Shown here piece after piece: positions 1-14,000 of a DNA stretch of 64,000 nucleotides (positions within the stretch are counted from its first letter, which is position 1; every line of letters starts with the position of its first letter). A program made the position numbers and the translations under genes. The DNA is from Branchiostoma floridae. Lineage: Eukaryota > Chordata > Leptocardii > Amphioxiformes > Branchiostomatidae. The notes beneath the pieces were generated by a model. That model saw only the letters and a list, made by a program, of their open reading frames with translations. It searched no databases and was not told the DNA's origin. The DNA is taken from contig NC_049983.1 in NCBI RefSeq assembly GCF_000003815.2, positions 3,788,706 through 3,852,705 of the forward strand, in the 5' to 3' direction.

Positions 1-1254
1 ATAGTGTCTTCTCGTGGCTAAACTAAGTATTCAAGTTATTGTGCAAGGTTTATACTGGGGTTCCCTTCATGACTACGGTTACAAGACAGCCTGTATGGTA
101 TTAGACACTGTCAAACATCTTGGCTGCTTTGGTACTGAGGTATTCCAGTATTGTTTAAGCGTATTCTAGCTCTGATCGTATCATGTTGCTGTGCATGTAT
201 GCTAACTCAAGGGTCTCCCTGCTCAGCTTCCCCTTAAGTTTACAAAGGCCTCCTAAGAGTTTCCTGACTCTGCTAGTTTGTGCCTACGTACACGTTCATT
301 ACATCTTAGAGACTGATGAATAGTGACTCCAAGATGAGTGTATGACGACACTAATGTTCGACTACGTTTTTATCAAGAATGTAAATAGGTGAAAGCTGCA
401 CGTTATTTCGGTCTGCCTTAATTCAAACCTTGCATTTGTCTGGGTGAAGGTCGAGACTCCGGTCTGGAAATTAAACCAGGCAAAGACAGTTTGGAGGTCT
501 GCATTACTGGTGCAAGCTTTCTCCCGCGTGGTTTTAGCTGAGTTGTACAAGGCGGTTTCGCCTCACGGCAAGTAACGTTTGACTTGCAATGAAGGTCTTT
601 GATGTCGTTGAGGTATACGAGAAAGAGTAGAGGTCCAAGTGTCGTTACTTTCTTAAGCTTGTTTTTACCATTGTGACAAAAATGTGGTGGCCTAAAACGA
701 GCAAGTAACTTACAGGGTACACATACTGAGCGATTGTATGCAGAGAATTCACAATTAGAATTGGGCGAAAGTGCAGTTAAGTTGCCGACAAACACCAAAC
801 ATGTTTTGTTTACCGCATGGGGATAATGATATAAGGGTATTATTAATAAAATTGACTCATATCTTAAAAGTCTAAACTTCAGTTTTTGACGAAAACACTA
901 TGAATTGAGAGAACAATTAGTCGGCCGCCATGTTGACTCATTTGCATATCATCAGAGTTGAGCCGTCTTGAATCACGGGAGAAAATATACGAACTGTTTA
1001 TTCATGCAAACAGTACAAGACAAACATTCCAATAGATGGTATACTTGCTTGTTACCTTCAATCTGTTTCTGGTAATCTGTTTCGCTCGGCAAAAGTGATC
1101 ATGTAAATTTTCTACTATGAAACGTACCACGAATCTAATAATTTTGAGCTTCTGTCTCTTTATTTCTTCCCACAGCGTCTGCATCGAAAACATTCCTTGT
1201 CATACGTACCCGTTCCTTATGGCCCACTTGCTTTCTTCCTATTTTTCATTCAGA
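1..1254 (-). mobile_element. Degenerate LINE reverse-transcriptase fragment, then unannotated 5' flank
   Basis: On the minus strand, about 660-590 encodes the residues LGPLLFLVYLNDI, the block typical of non-LTR reverse transcriptases just upstream of the catalytic YxDD region. After a frame change, about 550-400 continues with a plausible downstream piece (ALYNSAKTTREKA, then LQTVFAWF). No intact frame, start or tail is present, so this is a dead fragment. From about 800 to 1254 I see only AT-rich flank with an octamer-like ATTTGCAT at 940-947 next to TGACTCA at 934-940. A regulatory role for these is not supported by anything else. Confidence 0.5.
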
Positions 1255-2013
1255 GCAAAGCTATAATGGTGGACAAGGATTGTAAACGCTGAAAGAAACA
1301 CCAAGCCAGACAGACAATGGCATCAAGTGTCGTAGATGATAAAAGTGACATTGACCAAACCCCGTATGACCTTCAACAGAATCCGGCTAGGGAACCAAAT
1401 CCAGTGTACGCTCAAAATATTCATCAGAGCCCGACCCAAACGCACCCCTACTGTGTCCAAATCAAACCAATCAAGTCCGTCCGAGAAGAAGTTTTTCCAA
1501 ACCCGATATACGAGCATAACGCCGGCGAGAACCAGATTCCGATGAGCGAGGTAAACGTTCAACCAGAACCCATCCACAACGTAACTGCTGATGGTGGTAA
1601 TAACGGTGGCGACCTGGAGCCGTATGCTGTCAGATATCACAGAGATAGTGAGGTTGATGCTGGCAAACCGTATGCTGTCCGTTATCATGAATACGACATA
1701 ATTCCACAAAGTGGTGCTGAAAACAGCAAAGAAACAACCGAAATCGGTACCCATAATGATAGCGCCTCAGGCCAAGAAGAGGTTCGAGCAATGGCTCCAA
1801 ATCCTAGCAGTGAAATTCCGACTAACGTGACAGGGTCAGACTCATCCCACGGTGATGTTGGTACTTCAGCCATTACCAGCGATAACAGTGACATACAAAA
1901 CATCGGGCAGTCCAGACAAACAGTCGATCCCGTGGCCAATCAGCAGCCTGGAGAAGACGGACTACTGCCTAATCCAAAATACGTCCCGAATGTTCCCCAG
2001 CAAAAAGCTTGTG
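1255..2013 (+). CDS. Membrane lectin exon 1: cytoplasmic tail (residues 1-233)
   Basis: The start at 1317 opens the longest frame. The upstream ATG at 1266 closes after eight codons, and an acceptor-like pyrimidine tract ending in CAG at 1252-1254 suggests that 1255-1316 is 5' UTR of an exon. The coding part ends at 2013 before gtaggt with one base left over (phase 1). The encoded segment has no hydrophobic stretch and is rich in N, P, D, E and S. Confidence 0.75.
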
Positions 2014-5000
2014 GTAGGTTGGATATTCTTTATAAATGGGCCCAGAGCGATTTTTAGAGCATCAAAATTGGAAATATTCAGAATCAGACAATTGGCACGA
2101 TATTGTCATTTATAATTACTTCACATTACTAGCACATTTGTATCAATATTTCGTACTTTCTGCGTTTAAAAGGACGCACCAACATGCCGCAAACGGACTC
2201 TTGAAATATTTTTTTTTTATAAATCAGCACAGGACAATTGAATCTGATTCGCCCTTTTGTAAATCGAAACCTGATTTGAACAAGTGACGATATCTCCGGA
2301 AGCGTTCGAGACTAGTTGGTTATGTTTGTGTTCGTTCCAAAATTTTGAAATAATGGCCGCCCGCGCAGAGTTCAGATTTTGAATAAGATCTCATCACCCA
2401 ATCACGCCTCATCTTTGCTCAATGAAGATCGATATGCAAAGAAATGGTGTTATTCAACCTTACCGTGTGTAAAAATTACTTATACATTGAATTTGAAAAA
2501 AAACGTACAAAATTACCCTGGGTGCCTCTAAGACAACATGGCCTTCATTAGCAATTGGCTGACATGCACTTTACCAAAATGTGTCTGAAATATCCTGTTC
2601 ATTTGACTATGGAGCTGCATTCTGTGCGAAGTTGACCAGTTGTTACGTTCACAAGTCGTCTACGAATTTCCATCGTGATGACATAGCATTATTGGAGGCG
2701 CGGTTTATCAGGGCAAGGTCCAAGAATTGTCCCTTGTGGAAGGGCACAGACTACAACAGAAGCCTCGTATTTAAATGAATAGAAAAAATGTAAGAAAAAG
2801 GCTGTCAAAAGTTACCTACCTGAGGTTTAGTTGGTGAAAATCTCACATTGGCAGGGAAGTCCGACTTCTAAAGGGTGCATATGGCGATTTTAAAGACATT
2901 TTGTTCAACAGAATAGGAAACTATGGTGACCTTTGAGTTCCCTGAGCCTCCCTAATCACACCCAAACTATACTTACTCTAGACTGTCTACGACACTCCAA
3001 ACATGATAAAAAGCCCATTTTCTCACAACTGAAATAGCCAGAATACCTACCGATAGTTTCCAGCTCCAAAATGCTAAAATTTCCCAACAAATAGGCTTCT
3101 TACACATATTGTTGCAAGCCATGTCATCAAAATACTGATTCTGAGCATGTCTGTAATGGTGACCTTTCACCTGGAAGGCCGCATGACGTCACGTTCAAGT
3201 CCAAAAAGGGGTCGGAAATAATTTTTAGCTAGTTGCACTTAATTGATGCTGAGGTGCTCAGCAAACCAATTGTTTATTTACCAACTAATTTTTTCATTGA
3301 TATCTTATGAACGTCTAATGATAAAAAGATGGCTTTCTTTTTTACATGTTTCTAGTTATAAAACTTAACATTGAAAGTTCTTTTTTTATTGTACAGTCGT
3401 AAGTTTTCGTTTACTTCTAATACACTTCAGTTGGGATGTCTGTCCCTCTTAACCCTATTCAGACCGGGCTTTTGAGACCCTCCACTTCTAAGTCCTATAA
3501 CTCTGAAACAGCGTGCCGAAGGGCCCCCAATTTTTTAGGACATGATGTCGACAGAATAGCTGACAAGTAATTGACGTTTGACGTTACTATGACGTAACAT
3601 GGCGTAATTATGACGTCATCAATTTGATTATATAGGCCGGACCCATGAAATAGGGGTATTCTCAGAAAACTTCAAGTTATGCTACAAAAATGTAACAGCA
3701 AGTGCAGATAACAGAATAATAATGTTTATTACGACTTTTGTTGCCAAAAACAACATCAATGACGTCAAAATGACGTCATAAATTGACGTCATGCACATCT
3801 TAGATATCAGTTGGGCTCCTCCATATTATATCCACCACCTTGAATTTGTAAAAATCCTTTTTTTTTGGCAACAAATAATCACAAAGGGCAATGGAAATAT
3901 ACTAAATTCATTCATTTAGATGGTTTTTGATTAAAAAAATACCAGGTAGTTACAATTTTTAAGGGATAATTAGCTTGTTATTCTTGATCTGGCCATACGG
4001 TCCGCCATCTTGGATTTTGGGCTGATGACGTCATCAAATTAGCATAATTTATGCATATACAATTATGAAAGATAGGCTAAATAGTATAAGATTTTATCTA
4101 TGTAACAAAATAGCAGTAATATAGCAAATGAATGTGAAAAATTCATTGTTAGAACCAAAAATAGTGATTTTGGGCAAAACTGCCTGTCAACAAACGGTTG
4201 CCATGGTAACACGAAAAATGGAAAATTTGTCAAACTTCGTAAAATTGTTTCCGATAATATTTTAGGAAAACTCACCAAATTTGGTGGCTTTAGCGTAAGC
4301 CGTTCTGGCGTTATAGGACATCAAAGTTGGCGCAGGCCTCAAAAGCCCCCCCCCCCCGTCTGAATAGGGTTAAGATAATGAAACTGTTTTTATAGGTCCT
4401 TTCGCAGGTCATTTTCGAAAGATCTGCGTGGTATCCACCATCCTGGTTATACTGATTGGTTGTGGAGTGTTAATTGCCTTTGCCTGCTTGCAAATCAACA
4501 TAATCACACAAGACACACAAGAGGTGGGTATTAGTATTACACTAGTTCACCTTAATCCGTGGGCAGCCTAAATTCGTTGTTCAAAAGCTGAGAATTTATG
4601 ATTTCAGGTCAACGACGTGGGTTTCAAATGTTAGCATTTTCAAGATATTGCAATGTGAAACTACCTTCTATCAACTTAACTATCCCCAAATACGCTATTT
4701 TTATATACAACGGTAGAGGTTACCCTATGGATAAAGGTGAACTAACGTTATACGTTTTTTGTAAATAACATAATGTGATAAATACGACGTTCTTCAACTC
4801 AGGAAATACCACTCACTGCACATGTTCAACCTAATATCTATAATATCTAAATATATTCAGCTATCTGTCTCCAGATAGATACATGTAGATAGACAGCAAC
4901 ATTTTCTCGACTTATGGTAAAAATAATTTCCAACATCCATTAATTAATCCCTAGAAGTGGTCTAATGCAATGGTCTTGCATCAGTAAATCCGTTAGAAAA

Positions 5001-8000
5001 GCTGGACGGTGGGAGGTACCGACTTCCGACGAACTTTGAACAAGTACTGACGTCATACGTTGGGAAAATCACGTGTCTACAGCACCCGGGTCGGATAGAC
5101 GAAGTTACCAGAGGAGTGAAGCCGGCTTAGGAGTGTGTTTTGCTACCTGGCAAATGGACACCTCTTGGCTGACTACACTCCTTGGCCAGTTTGGTAGTAT
5201 CGTATGACATTGTAGAATCTGCTTAGAGATTAAAGGACAACTAGATGGTCCGGTGATTGACGTGTCTTGAGTGGGAGACCAGTCTATTTGTCTCATTGAC
5301 GGATGGGTATTATTCCTCCCTATCCTTTTCGTGATAATTCGTTGCAAGTTGTTACGCTGACTCACAACATTAAAATGAATAAACAATGATCTCGAGATCT
5401 ATTTAACCCTATCTAGAGGGGGGGGGGGGCTAAAAGTGCCTGCGGCAAATTTGACGTCGTACAACTGCCAAACGACGTGTGCTTGGTGACTTTTCCTAAA
5501 ATCTTGTTGGCAACAATTCTGTGAATTTTTAGTTTGTACATTTGTAAAAAAGGGTTTCTGCCAGGCATATTTTACCAAATTTACTAATTTCAGTTTGAAT
5601 GATGAATTTTCATGGTTTTATTGCTAGACCACCATTGTTAATCTATATCATTTACATCCCGTGTAAGTTTAAGTTAGATTCATATTTAAACATTTTAATT
5701 AAACTTTACCAGTACATCATCCCCTCTAAATTTGGTGATGTTAACCCAATCCGTTTTAAACTTACGATGGGGGGTGGGGTATTAAAAGAGCCGCCCCCCC
5801 CCCTCCCCCCAGGAATCAAAAAATGCATTTTAGCTGATTAATCTGAATTGATATATCTTCACAGATGGTATCCACTACTGGCCCATCTATGGAAGAGGTA
5901 CATACAACATCAACAATCTTCAACAGCTCACAGGGTACGTTTAATTGTTGTCAGCATGGCTTTAGAACCTCTGGATGGATTGTAATGAATCATCATTCCG
6001 GACGTACGTGTTGCCTGGTCCAAGTTTAACCAAACATTACGATTATCTATAGTGTCCTTAAGGTATTTAGGTGGGCCAAATTGGCATTTTGACCTTCCAT
6101 TGTTTTCTCATTAATGAATTAAGAAAGAATGAAGCCGTAACGAATATTAATAGATGGGCATGAAAGAATTCTAAATTTGATTTTGGGGCCCATGTTGATG
6201 ATATCAAGAGCTTTTTTTGCCCCTTGTATTTTTTTCTATGAAAAAATACAGCACTTTGGTACATACCACTGCAATGAAACTATGTTTTTCATGTGCATAA
6301 TGATGAAAGCTACAAACTCACGGTTGCGCAAATTGATACCTGCTAATTATCTGTAGCAATTAGAAAATATTTGTTTTCATCTAAATGAAAAATAATTTTT
6401 TAAATATTAACCCTCAAACACCCGAGTGGGGTCCATTTGGACCCCAAACGCACATTTTGAAGTGCCATTTGAACATTTTTAATCTGAAAAAAAATCCTTC
6501 CGTGATTTTGTCAGTCAATATGTCTTATACCTTCTCCTAAGTTTTTGTAAAGATTGGTACAATTATGTGGAAATTATAAAGAAAGTTTGTGTTCAGTCTG
6601 GACCCCAGCAAAAATGTGCAGTTTTTTAAAACAAACTTTGGAGGCTAACTCCTTAACCACTTACAGTATGACTACCAAACTTTCAGACAATAATAAGAAT
6701 GTAAACTTCAATCATCACAAAAAAATCTGTGTCATCAACATGTAATATGACGACATTATGACGTCATTTGCCTAATCAGAGCGGCCATCTTGGATTTTCA
6801 CCAATGACGTCATGAAATTAGCATAAATTATAAATTTTAAGTCATGAAAATTACATTAAATTTCATAAAATTTGATTGTTGTCGGAAAGCAGGTGTGGTT
6901 TACCAAGAAAACCTTGTTTAAATTGAAATTGTCAAATTTTGGCAAAAATATGCCTGTTAGAATATGGTTGCCATGGCAACCACCAAAAAATAAAAAAACT
7001 TTTTTTTTTTACCAAAAACTTTTGCAAACAATATTTTGTGATAAATTACCAAGTTTCGTAGCTTTAGCTCTAGCCGTTCATGAGTTATGCGACATAAATG
7101 TTGCTGAGGGCCTCAAAATCCCCCTATCTGGTCGGAATAGGTTTAGTGCAAAACGTGGTCCTTCTGAACTTTTGCATAAATTATGATAATGAGTTGGAAT
7201 TAGCAACACCTTAACATCTCAAAATATTCCTCTTACATTGACGAAGCTATGTATATACAATGATCGCCGATAAGAAATGGTACTGAGATTTTATGAACAA
7301 AACATTTTGTGGTCCGTTTAGACCCCACTCGGTCATTTTAGTCGCAAAAAAAGGTCGGGTGCTTGAGGGTTAAACTACAGATCGTTAGTAGATATCAATT
7401 TGCGCAACCGTGAGTTCGTAGCTTTCATCAATATGCACTTGAAACTTAGCTACTAACTGTGGAGTCCTCTATATATTGAAAGGACTAACACAAAGAGCAC
7501 TCGCACCCACGTCCGTCTCCTAGCTCTATAACTCAATTCTGCTTCTTTCTGTGTCCTTCTTCCTACTGTTCATATACTACAAAGAGGTCTAGTGTGTCTG
7601 GCGTGGCGTGTCAAGGAAGCATGCAAATTAGCTGGTACTACATCTATGTCACTATAACCCACCTTTTTCCAAACTTTGTAGTCTCTACCAGACCCCGGGT
7701 CACTGGAAAACCGTAGAAATGGAACAAATAGAGTAAGTCGGCCAGAGGAGTGAACAGTGCGTAGTACAGACCGTAGGTCGCGTACTGTTCCCTGGCCGGC
7801 TTACTCCTCTATTCGTTCCATTTCTACGGTTTTCCAGCGACCCGGAGTCTGGTAGAGACTACAAACTTTGGGTCGCTGTTTCTGCGGTCGATGTCGTCTC
7901 GCCGTCTGACGATTCTGCTGTCGTCGTTGTCTCTGCCGTCGCTGGTGATGTTGAAGTAGTTTCGTCTCCTACTCGCGCTGGTTTGTTGTACGTCTTGACA

Positions 8001-11000
8001 AATGACACATTCCATTTCATCACGTTCCCTTCCGCATTTTTGAACGTTACGTCCCCTCCATTCTTTCGGATAACTCGACAGAGTGTAGTTTGTAGACGTC
8101 TTTCTTTTCTTGTCTGATGAAGATCAAGTCATCTGGTTCTAGGTTGTTCTCGGAGGCGCGTCTCCTTTTGTCTCCATATTCTTTTCCAGCAATCTTCCTA
8201 GATCCTGTTGAAATCTCTATCTCGAACGTCTTCGTTCAACAGGGTTGGTTCTTTTGGCATTTATGGCAGTTTTTATCGCATCACCCGACCAAACATGAGT
8301 TTGTATTGAGTTTCTCCCGTGGTCACCTGTGATGTTGTTGTTGTTTATTTGCTGTTTATTGTTTATTAAGAAACCTTTTAGCTCTTACGGGCTAATCTTC
8401 CAAGGTTCAATCAACATGAATCAACATGACAATCAACATGATATATACATTTTTGAAAATACAACAATCACAAAGTATTTACAATAGAGCACAGTGTCTA
8501 GGGGTCAGAGGTCTAGATAACAATATTTGAGATGGCTTGTTTAAAACTGGACAGTGTATACAGTGACTTAATGTTAGATGACAATGAGTTCCAGAGCATA
8601 ATTGCTCGGTACAGGAAGGTACGTTTTCCACTGTTTGTTTTAGGTTTGGGTAGTCTGAAGCTGTTGGATACAGAAAATCTAGTATTATACATGTGGGATG
8701 AATTATCTGGTATGAAGGAATTGTACACATTTTGTGGTTCGTGGCTAGTGAGGATTTTAAAGAACATAATCAGAGTACTTAAAGAGAATCTCTTTGTCAC
8801 TGTAGGCCAACCAAGCTCAAGATGCATCCGCCTAACAGATGTGTCCGATGTACATTTTAATAACAGTCTACACGCTCTATTTTGTACTATCTGCAGTTTT
8901 CTCACATTCGAATCTGACATGCTGGCTAGCAATGGAGAACAATATTGTACTACTGTTGTACACATGTTGAGCGATATGCCTGCAGATACTTGTTCAGTTC
9001 AGTCCTTCCCTTCTACTCGCGCGATTCTAATGGCTTTCATCAAGGTTCTGTTCTGTCTCTCAACTTTGTGGTGTTCGATGCCTTATTCTTGCAGGAACTC
9101 TTTTAACTCTGCATTGTGAATTGTGGCCCGCTGTTCGTATCGTGTTTGGATTCCCAAACCTTGCGAATATTGTTCCCAACTGTTCGATAGCCTTTCTGCT
9201 CGACGTTGACTACATAATCGCAACTTCAAAGTATCGGCTGTAATAATCCACTATTACAAGTATGTTCTCTTCGGTCGGTAAGTCTACTCCACAAGCTTGC
9301 CATGGTCCCGTGGGTGGTTGTACCCTTGCCATTGGCGGCATGTTTTCTCCAACCACCTGACATCCGTGGCAACTCTTGCATTTTCCTTCAGCGTCAGTTT
9401 CCATCTTTGGCCACCAGACCTTCCTTCTCAGTCTTTCTTTGGTCTTCCTGGCGCCTTGGTGTCCTTCGTGTGCAAGATCTACAACGCTTTGTCTGAGATT
9501 CTTCGGGATGATGATTCGCGTACCTCAACACGAGCATCCCGTACACCGTCAGTTCTTTGTTCACATGTGCATACGACTTTACTGGAGACTCCTCCCAGTT
9601 ACCGGTCTTGATACACTCTCTGACTTGTTCTTCCTGAACACATGTCGCTCGAACGCCACGTTCGACTTTGGTATGTCATCCAGTACTTTTATTGTTTGCT
9701 TCTATGTCTTCGTGTTTTTTCCTCTACCTTCGTATAGAAGATGTCCTGAACTGACATACCTGCTGAATGTAGAAGCAGTGCTTTCTTCTGCTCGTCTTCT
9801 TTGATGCCTTTGCCGACTAGATACAGTCCAAAACTTCTTTTCCATGTCTTCCATCGGGCAGCTATGCCATTTGAGTCGCCCCCGACTGAGAATGCTGGCA
9901 GACTCCCTATGTCTCCAGCGACTTGGACAACTGCAGCTCCTGGATTTTCCTCTTCATCGGAACTCTCCTCTGCTGCACCAGGTCACTTCACTAACATCAA
10001 GACAGGTATGTTTTTGGCGACGCCTCAGGGGCGATTCAAATGGTATATATTATGTTCAGTCTGCAAAATTCTAGGAATTGCACAGGCATGTTTCCACAGG
10101 AATGCTAGGCATGTTTCCACAGGTATGGAATGTTAGCCTCAATGAATGTGAAAAAAAAAACTGAAATGGAATGTGGGTCATGTCCCAGGAAGCTGGGATC
10201 AGTGGAATGGTTAGAACAGCTCAGGTCAACTGATAGGGATAGCCATGTACCATAGGTAGACAGGAAATTTTACATATTAAGGTCATAATCTTGAATGATG
10301 GCGAATTGTAATTAAATTCAAAGCCAAATGTAATTTCATGGCATATACTAAAGGTATATCAAGGTCACACACTGGCACACACAGTGTCACACAGACATGC
10401 AAAATCATGTGCAACATGTATAAAATACAATCACACAAACACAGACACAGCCTGGATGGATGTGAATGGAATTTTGGTCATGTCTTAGTAAGCTGGGAAC
10501 AGGGGGATCATGGTTGGATCAGCTGAGGTAAACTGATAGGGAAAGCCATATACCATAGCTAGGTAGACAGGAAATGTTACATATCAAGGCCATAACCTTG
10601 AATGATGGCAAATGGTAATTATATTTAGAGCCAAATGTAATTTTCATGGCATATACTAAAGTTATATGAAGGTTACACACTGGTTATTGTCATGGCAAAT
10701 ACTAAAGGTATATCACGGTCACACACACACACAAACACACACACACAGACACACACACACACACACACGTTGTTCAACGTCCTTTTTTGGTTACACGCAA
10801 AATTGCGAGCTCAAGGACATGTATGGATGGTGGGCAAACCAACCATGTACTTAACATCATCCTGCCAGCATATGATATAATCTTGTACAATGAGAAATAT
10901 TCCGAACCCTGCTATGTTTGGCTTTTGGAGGCATATTCTTTTACCACTCTGGCTGGAATTCCAAAGGCACTGCCCAACATTGCCTCCTACCCTGGAATTC

Positions 11001-14000
11001 CAACATTGCCACTGAAATTCCTACATTGCAACCTTCACTGGAATGCCAACACTGCCTCTCCAACACCTTGGTGGAATGTGGAATGTGGGACATGCTGGAT
11101 CCCTTGGTTGAATGTGGGACATGCTGGGTCCATTGGTGGAATGTGGGACATGCTGGGTCCATTGGTGGAATGTGGGACATGCTGGGTCCATTGGTGGAAT
11201 GTGGGACATGCTGGGTTTCTTGGTGGAATGTGGGACATGCTGGGTTTCTTGGTGGAATGTGGGACATGCTGGGTCCATTGGTGGAATGTGGGACATGCTG
11301 GGTCCATTGGTGGAATGTGGGACATGCTGGGTCCATTGGTGGAATGTGGGACATGCTGGGTTTCTTGGTGGAATGTGGGACATGCTGGGTTCCTTGGTGG
11401 AATAAGAAATGTGGGACATGCTGGGTCCATTAATGGAATGTGGAATGTCGGACATGCTGGCTCCCTTGAGAACTTCGGCAGGACAAGGAGGTTACTCTTT
11501 CGTATGGGCCATAACCTCGTAATGCAACTGCAGAGATTCGGGGATCACCCAGTCGTGGTGCAGAGGGTGACAGCTGTTGTCTGTATAGTGAAGAAGAGGA
11601 TTTTTTAAGCATGTACTTGCATCAGACCTTCAATGCAGAGGGTGGTTTTGTGGGACAGCTAGAGGATGGTTTGCTGTGTCTGTCACGTAGGTAACAGCCA
11701 GATGGAGGTTCGTGTATTGACTGTTATTGCCTAGACCGTCAAGTTATCCCAAGGACTGGAATATTACGAAGTAGGACAGCTATTGTGGATTAGGGGCAAG
11801 AAAGTCATTCAAGGACTGAAGTGCTGGAAACAGTTGGTTCTTACTTTTTTATTCTCCACTATACACTGTAGTGCTGGTCGAAGGTTTAGGTTACCGGCAG
11901 ACCATTGTGCTGTACCAGGGATAGTACATTCCTACTGGCTGTAGTTTATGTTACAGGTGGGCTAGGTTCCAGGGTTAGTAGCACAGGGAGTTTCCAGTCT
12001 ATGCACGCACCTACCTGCCAAACCCGTTCCAATGCTATTTCCACATTTTGCTCTGGTCAAAAAAACCTACAACACCCACCGTCGCCAGGCAATGTATTTT
12101 TTGCCATTGCCAATCTTGTTATGGTAGAGAACCCTTTGCATTTCCGGTCCAAATATAAGTAGTAAAATGATTTACCTTGCGTTTTCCTCTGGTACTGTAG
12201 TGTACAGGATAAGCTTCCCCGCTCCACGAAGCGCCAATAACTACGCTGCGTTGGGGACAACATTGTCTCAGGACGTGGGAAGTTTTACTCTATGTCTGCA
12301 AATGCGCACCGACATGAGCTCCTACAGTGACGCAGCTTTGGTCAGCTATGCTGTGCAGCAAGAAGAAAATGAGCTACTCATCTTCAATGAAGGACGCGCA
12401 AGGAACGGGTTCGATGTAAGTTGCCAAACACAAACCCCTTTTATCTGATTCACCACTTCACATATTTCATTTCTAAATGTTTTAGCTTTAAATTATATGC
12501 TGTAATTTCAAAGATATGCGTCAATGTCCTTGTAATATGTTTATTCCAGCTGCACGTACAAAGAAAATATGCTGGCCGTACTCACTTGCCTGTTTGGGAT
12601 GGTGAGTGGCATGCAGTATGTGTCACCTGGCGCAGCACTGACGGATCTTGGCAGATGTACACTGACGGCGTTCTTCAGAATTCAGGCTCGGGGCTGAACA
12701 TAGGAGGTACAGTGCGCAGTGGCGGATCATGGATCCTTGCGCAGGAGCAAGACACACTTGGAGGAGGATTCCAGCCGCATCAAGCCTTCAGCGGAGAACT
12801 GTCACAGGTGAACCTCTGGGACCGCGTGCTGACTCCAGCTGAGATAGGGACAGACTGGTCAGACTTCTGTGGTCAACATGGCAACGTGATTGACTGGACA
12901 ACAGCTAACATAACTGTCTTTGGACTGGCCGCTATTGATCAATATCGCTGTAGTAAGTAATGTTGCCAAGTTATTACCTTCGCTTAGAAATTCGACCCAT
13001 TTTTTTTTCTGAAAAAAATCCGAAAAACAATAAATGAAATTGGTGTGGCCCTATCATTTTTTTATGGAAACATCAGACCGCTGCGAGGTACCGGCACCCG
13101 CTTACACGAGTCAGGGGTAGGAGGAACCCCTTGCATACTATGGCATCATTTCCGTGTCAAAATTTCGTATTGAAAAAGGTACCTTAAAGAAGCGAAAAAA
13201 GACGTAAATACGTCTACGATGCTTTGAACAAAACGTCGCTTCGGTAGGCCTTAACGGGCCTTTTGAACGATGTCCATACGTCCCCTTTGCACAGCTTTAC
13301 AATTTCCGTGTCAAAATAACGTTTTGGAAAAGGGTACCTTAAACAAGCGAAAATACGTGAACGATGTTGCAACAGGGACGTTACGGTATTCATTTCCGTG
13401 TCAAAATTTCGTACTGAAAAAGGTACCTTAAAGAAGCGAAAATAGACGTAAATACGTCTACGCTGCTTTGAACAAAACGTCGTTTTGGTAGGCCTTTTGA
13501 ACGATGCCTATGGCATCATATCCGTGTCAAAATTTCGTATTGAAAAAGGTACCTGAAAGAGGCGAAAATAGACATAAATACGTCTACGATGCTTTGAACA
13601 AAACGTCGTTTCGGTAGGCCTTAACGGGCCTTTTGAACGATGCCCATACGTCCCATTTGCACAGCTTTACAATTTCCGTGTCAAAATAACGTTTTGAAAA
13701 AGGGTACCGTAAACAAGCGAAAATACTTGTACGATGTTGCGACAGGTACGTAACCATATCGTATCGATAGCGTGCTACGATCTTCTGCAATATCGCATAT
13801 CATAGCAACATTGAACCAAATATGTATGCTGTAACGTGACAAGTCATACGGTACGTACACCCCCTTCTCACTCTAACATGGTTATCCGTGTCAAAATATC
13901 GTATTTTAAAACGTACCTTAGAATAGCGAAAATAGGTCTACGATATACGAATTACGTATCGCTGTACGTATGCGACATCGTCTCGGGATAAACAAAATCG

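Noticed and set aside
934-947. AP-1 (TGACTCA) plus octamer (ATTTGCAT) as the lectin promoter
   Set aside because: Short motifs expected by chance in AT-rich DNA. No other core promoter feature is nearby.
8532-9119. 195-codon + strand open frame
   Set aside because: It is the shadow of the minus-strand CR1 and Gypsy coding remnants.
10787-11608. 273-codon open frame across the 29-bp array
   Set aside because: It is produced by a stop-free minisatellite unit. Equally long frames exist in other frames and on the other strand.
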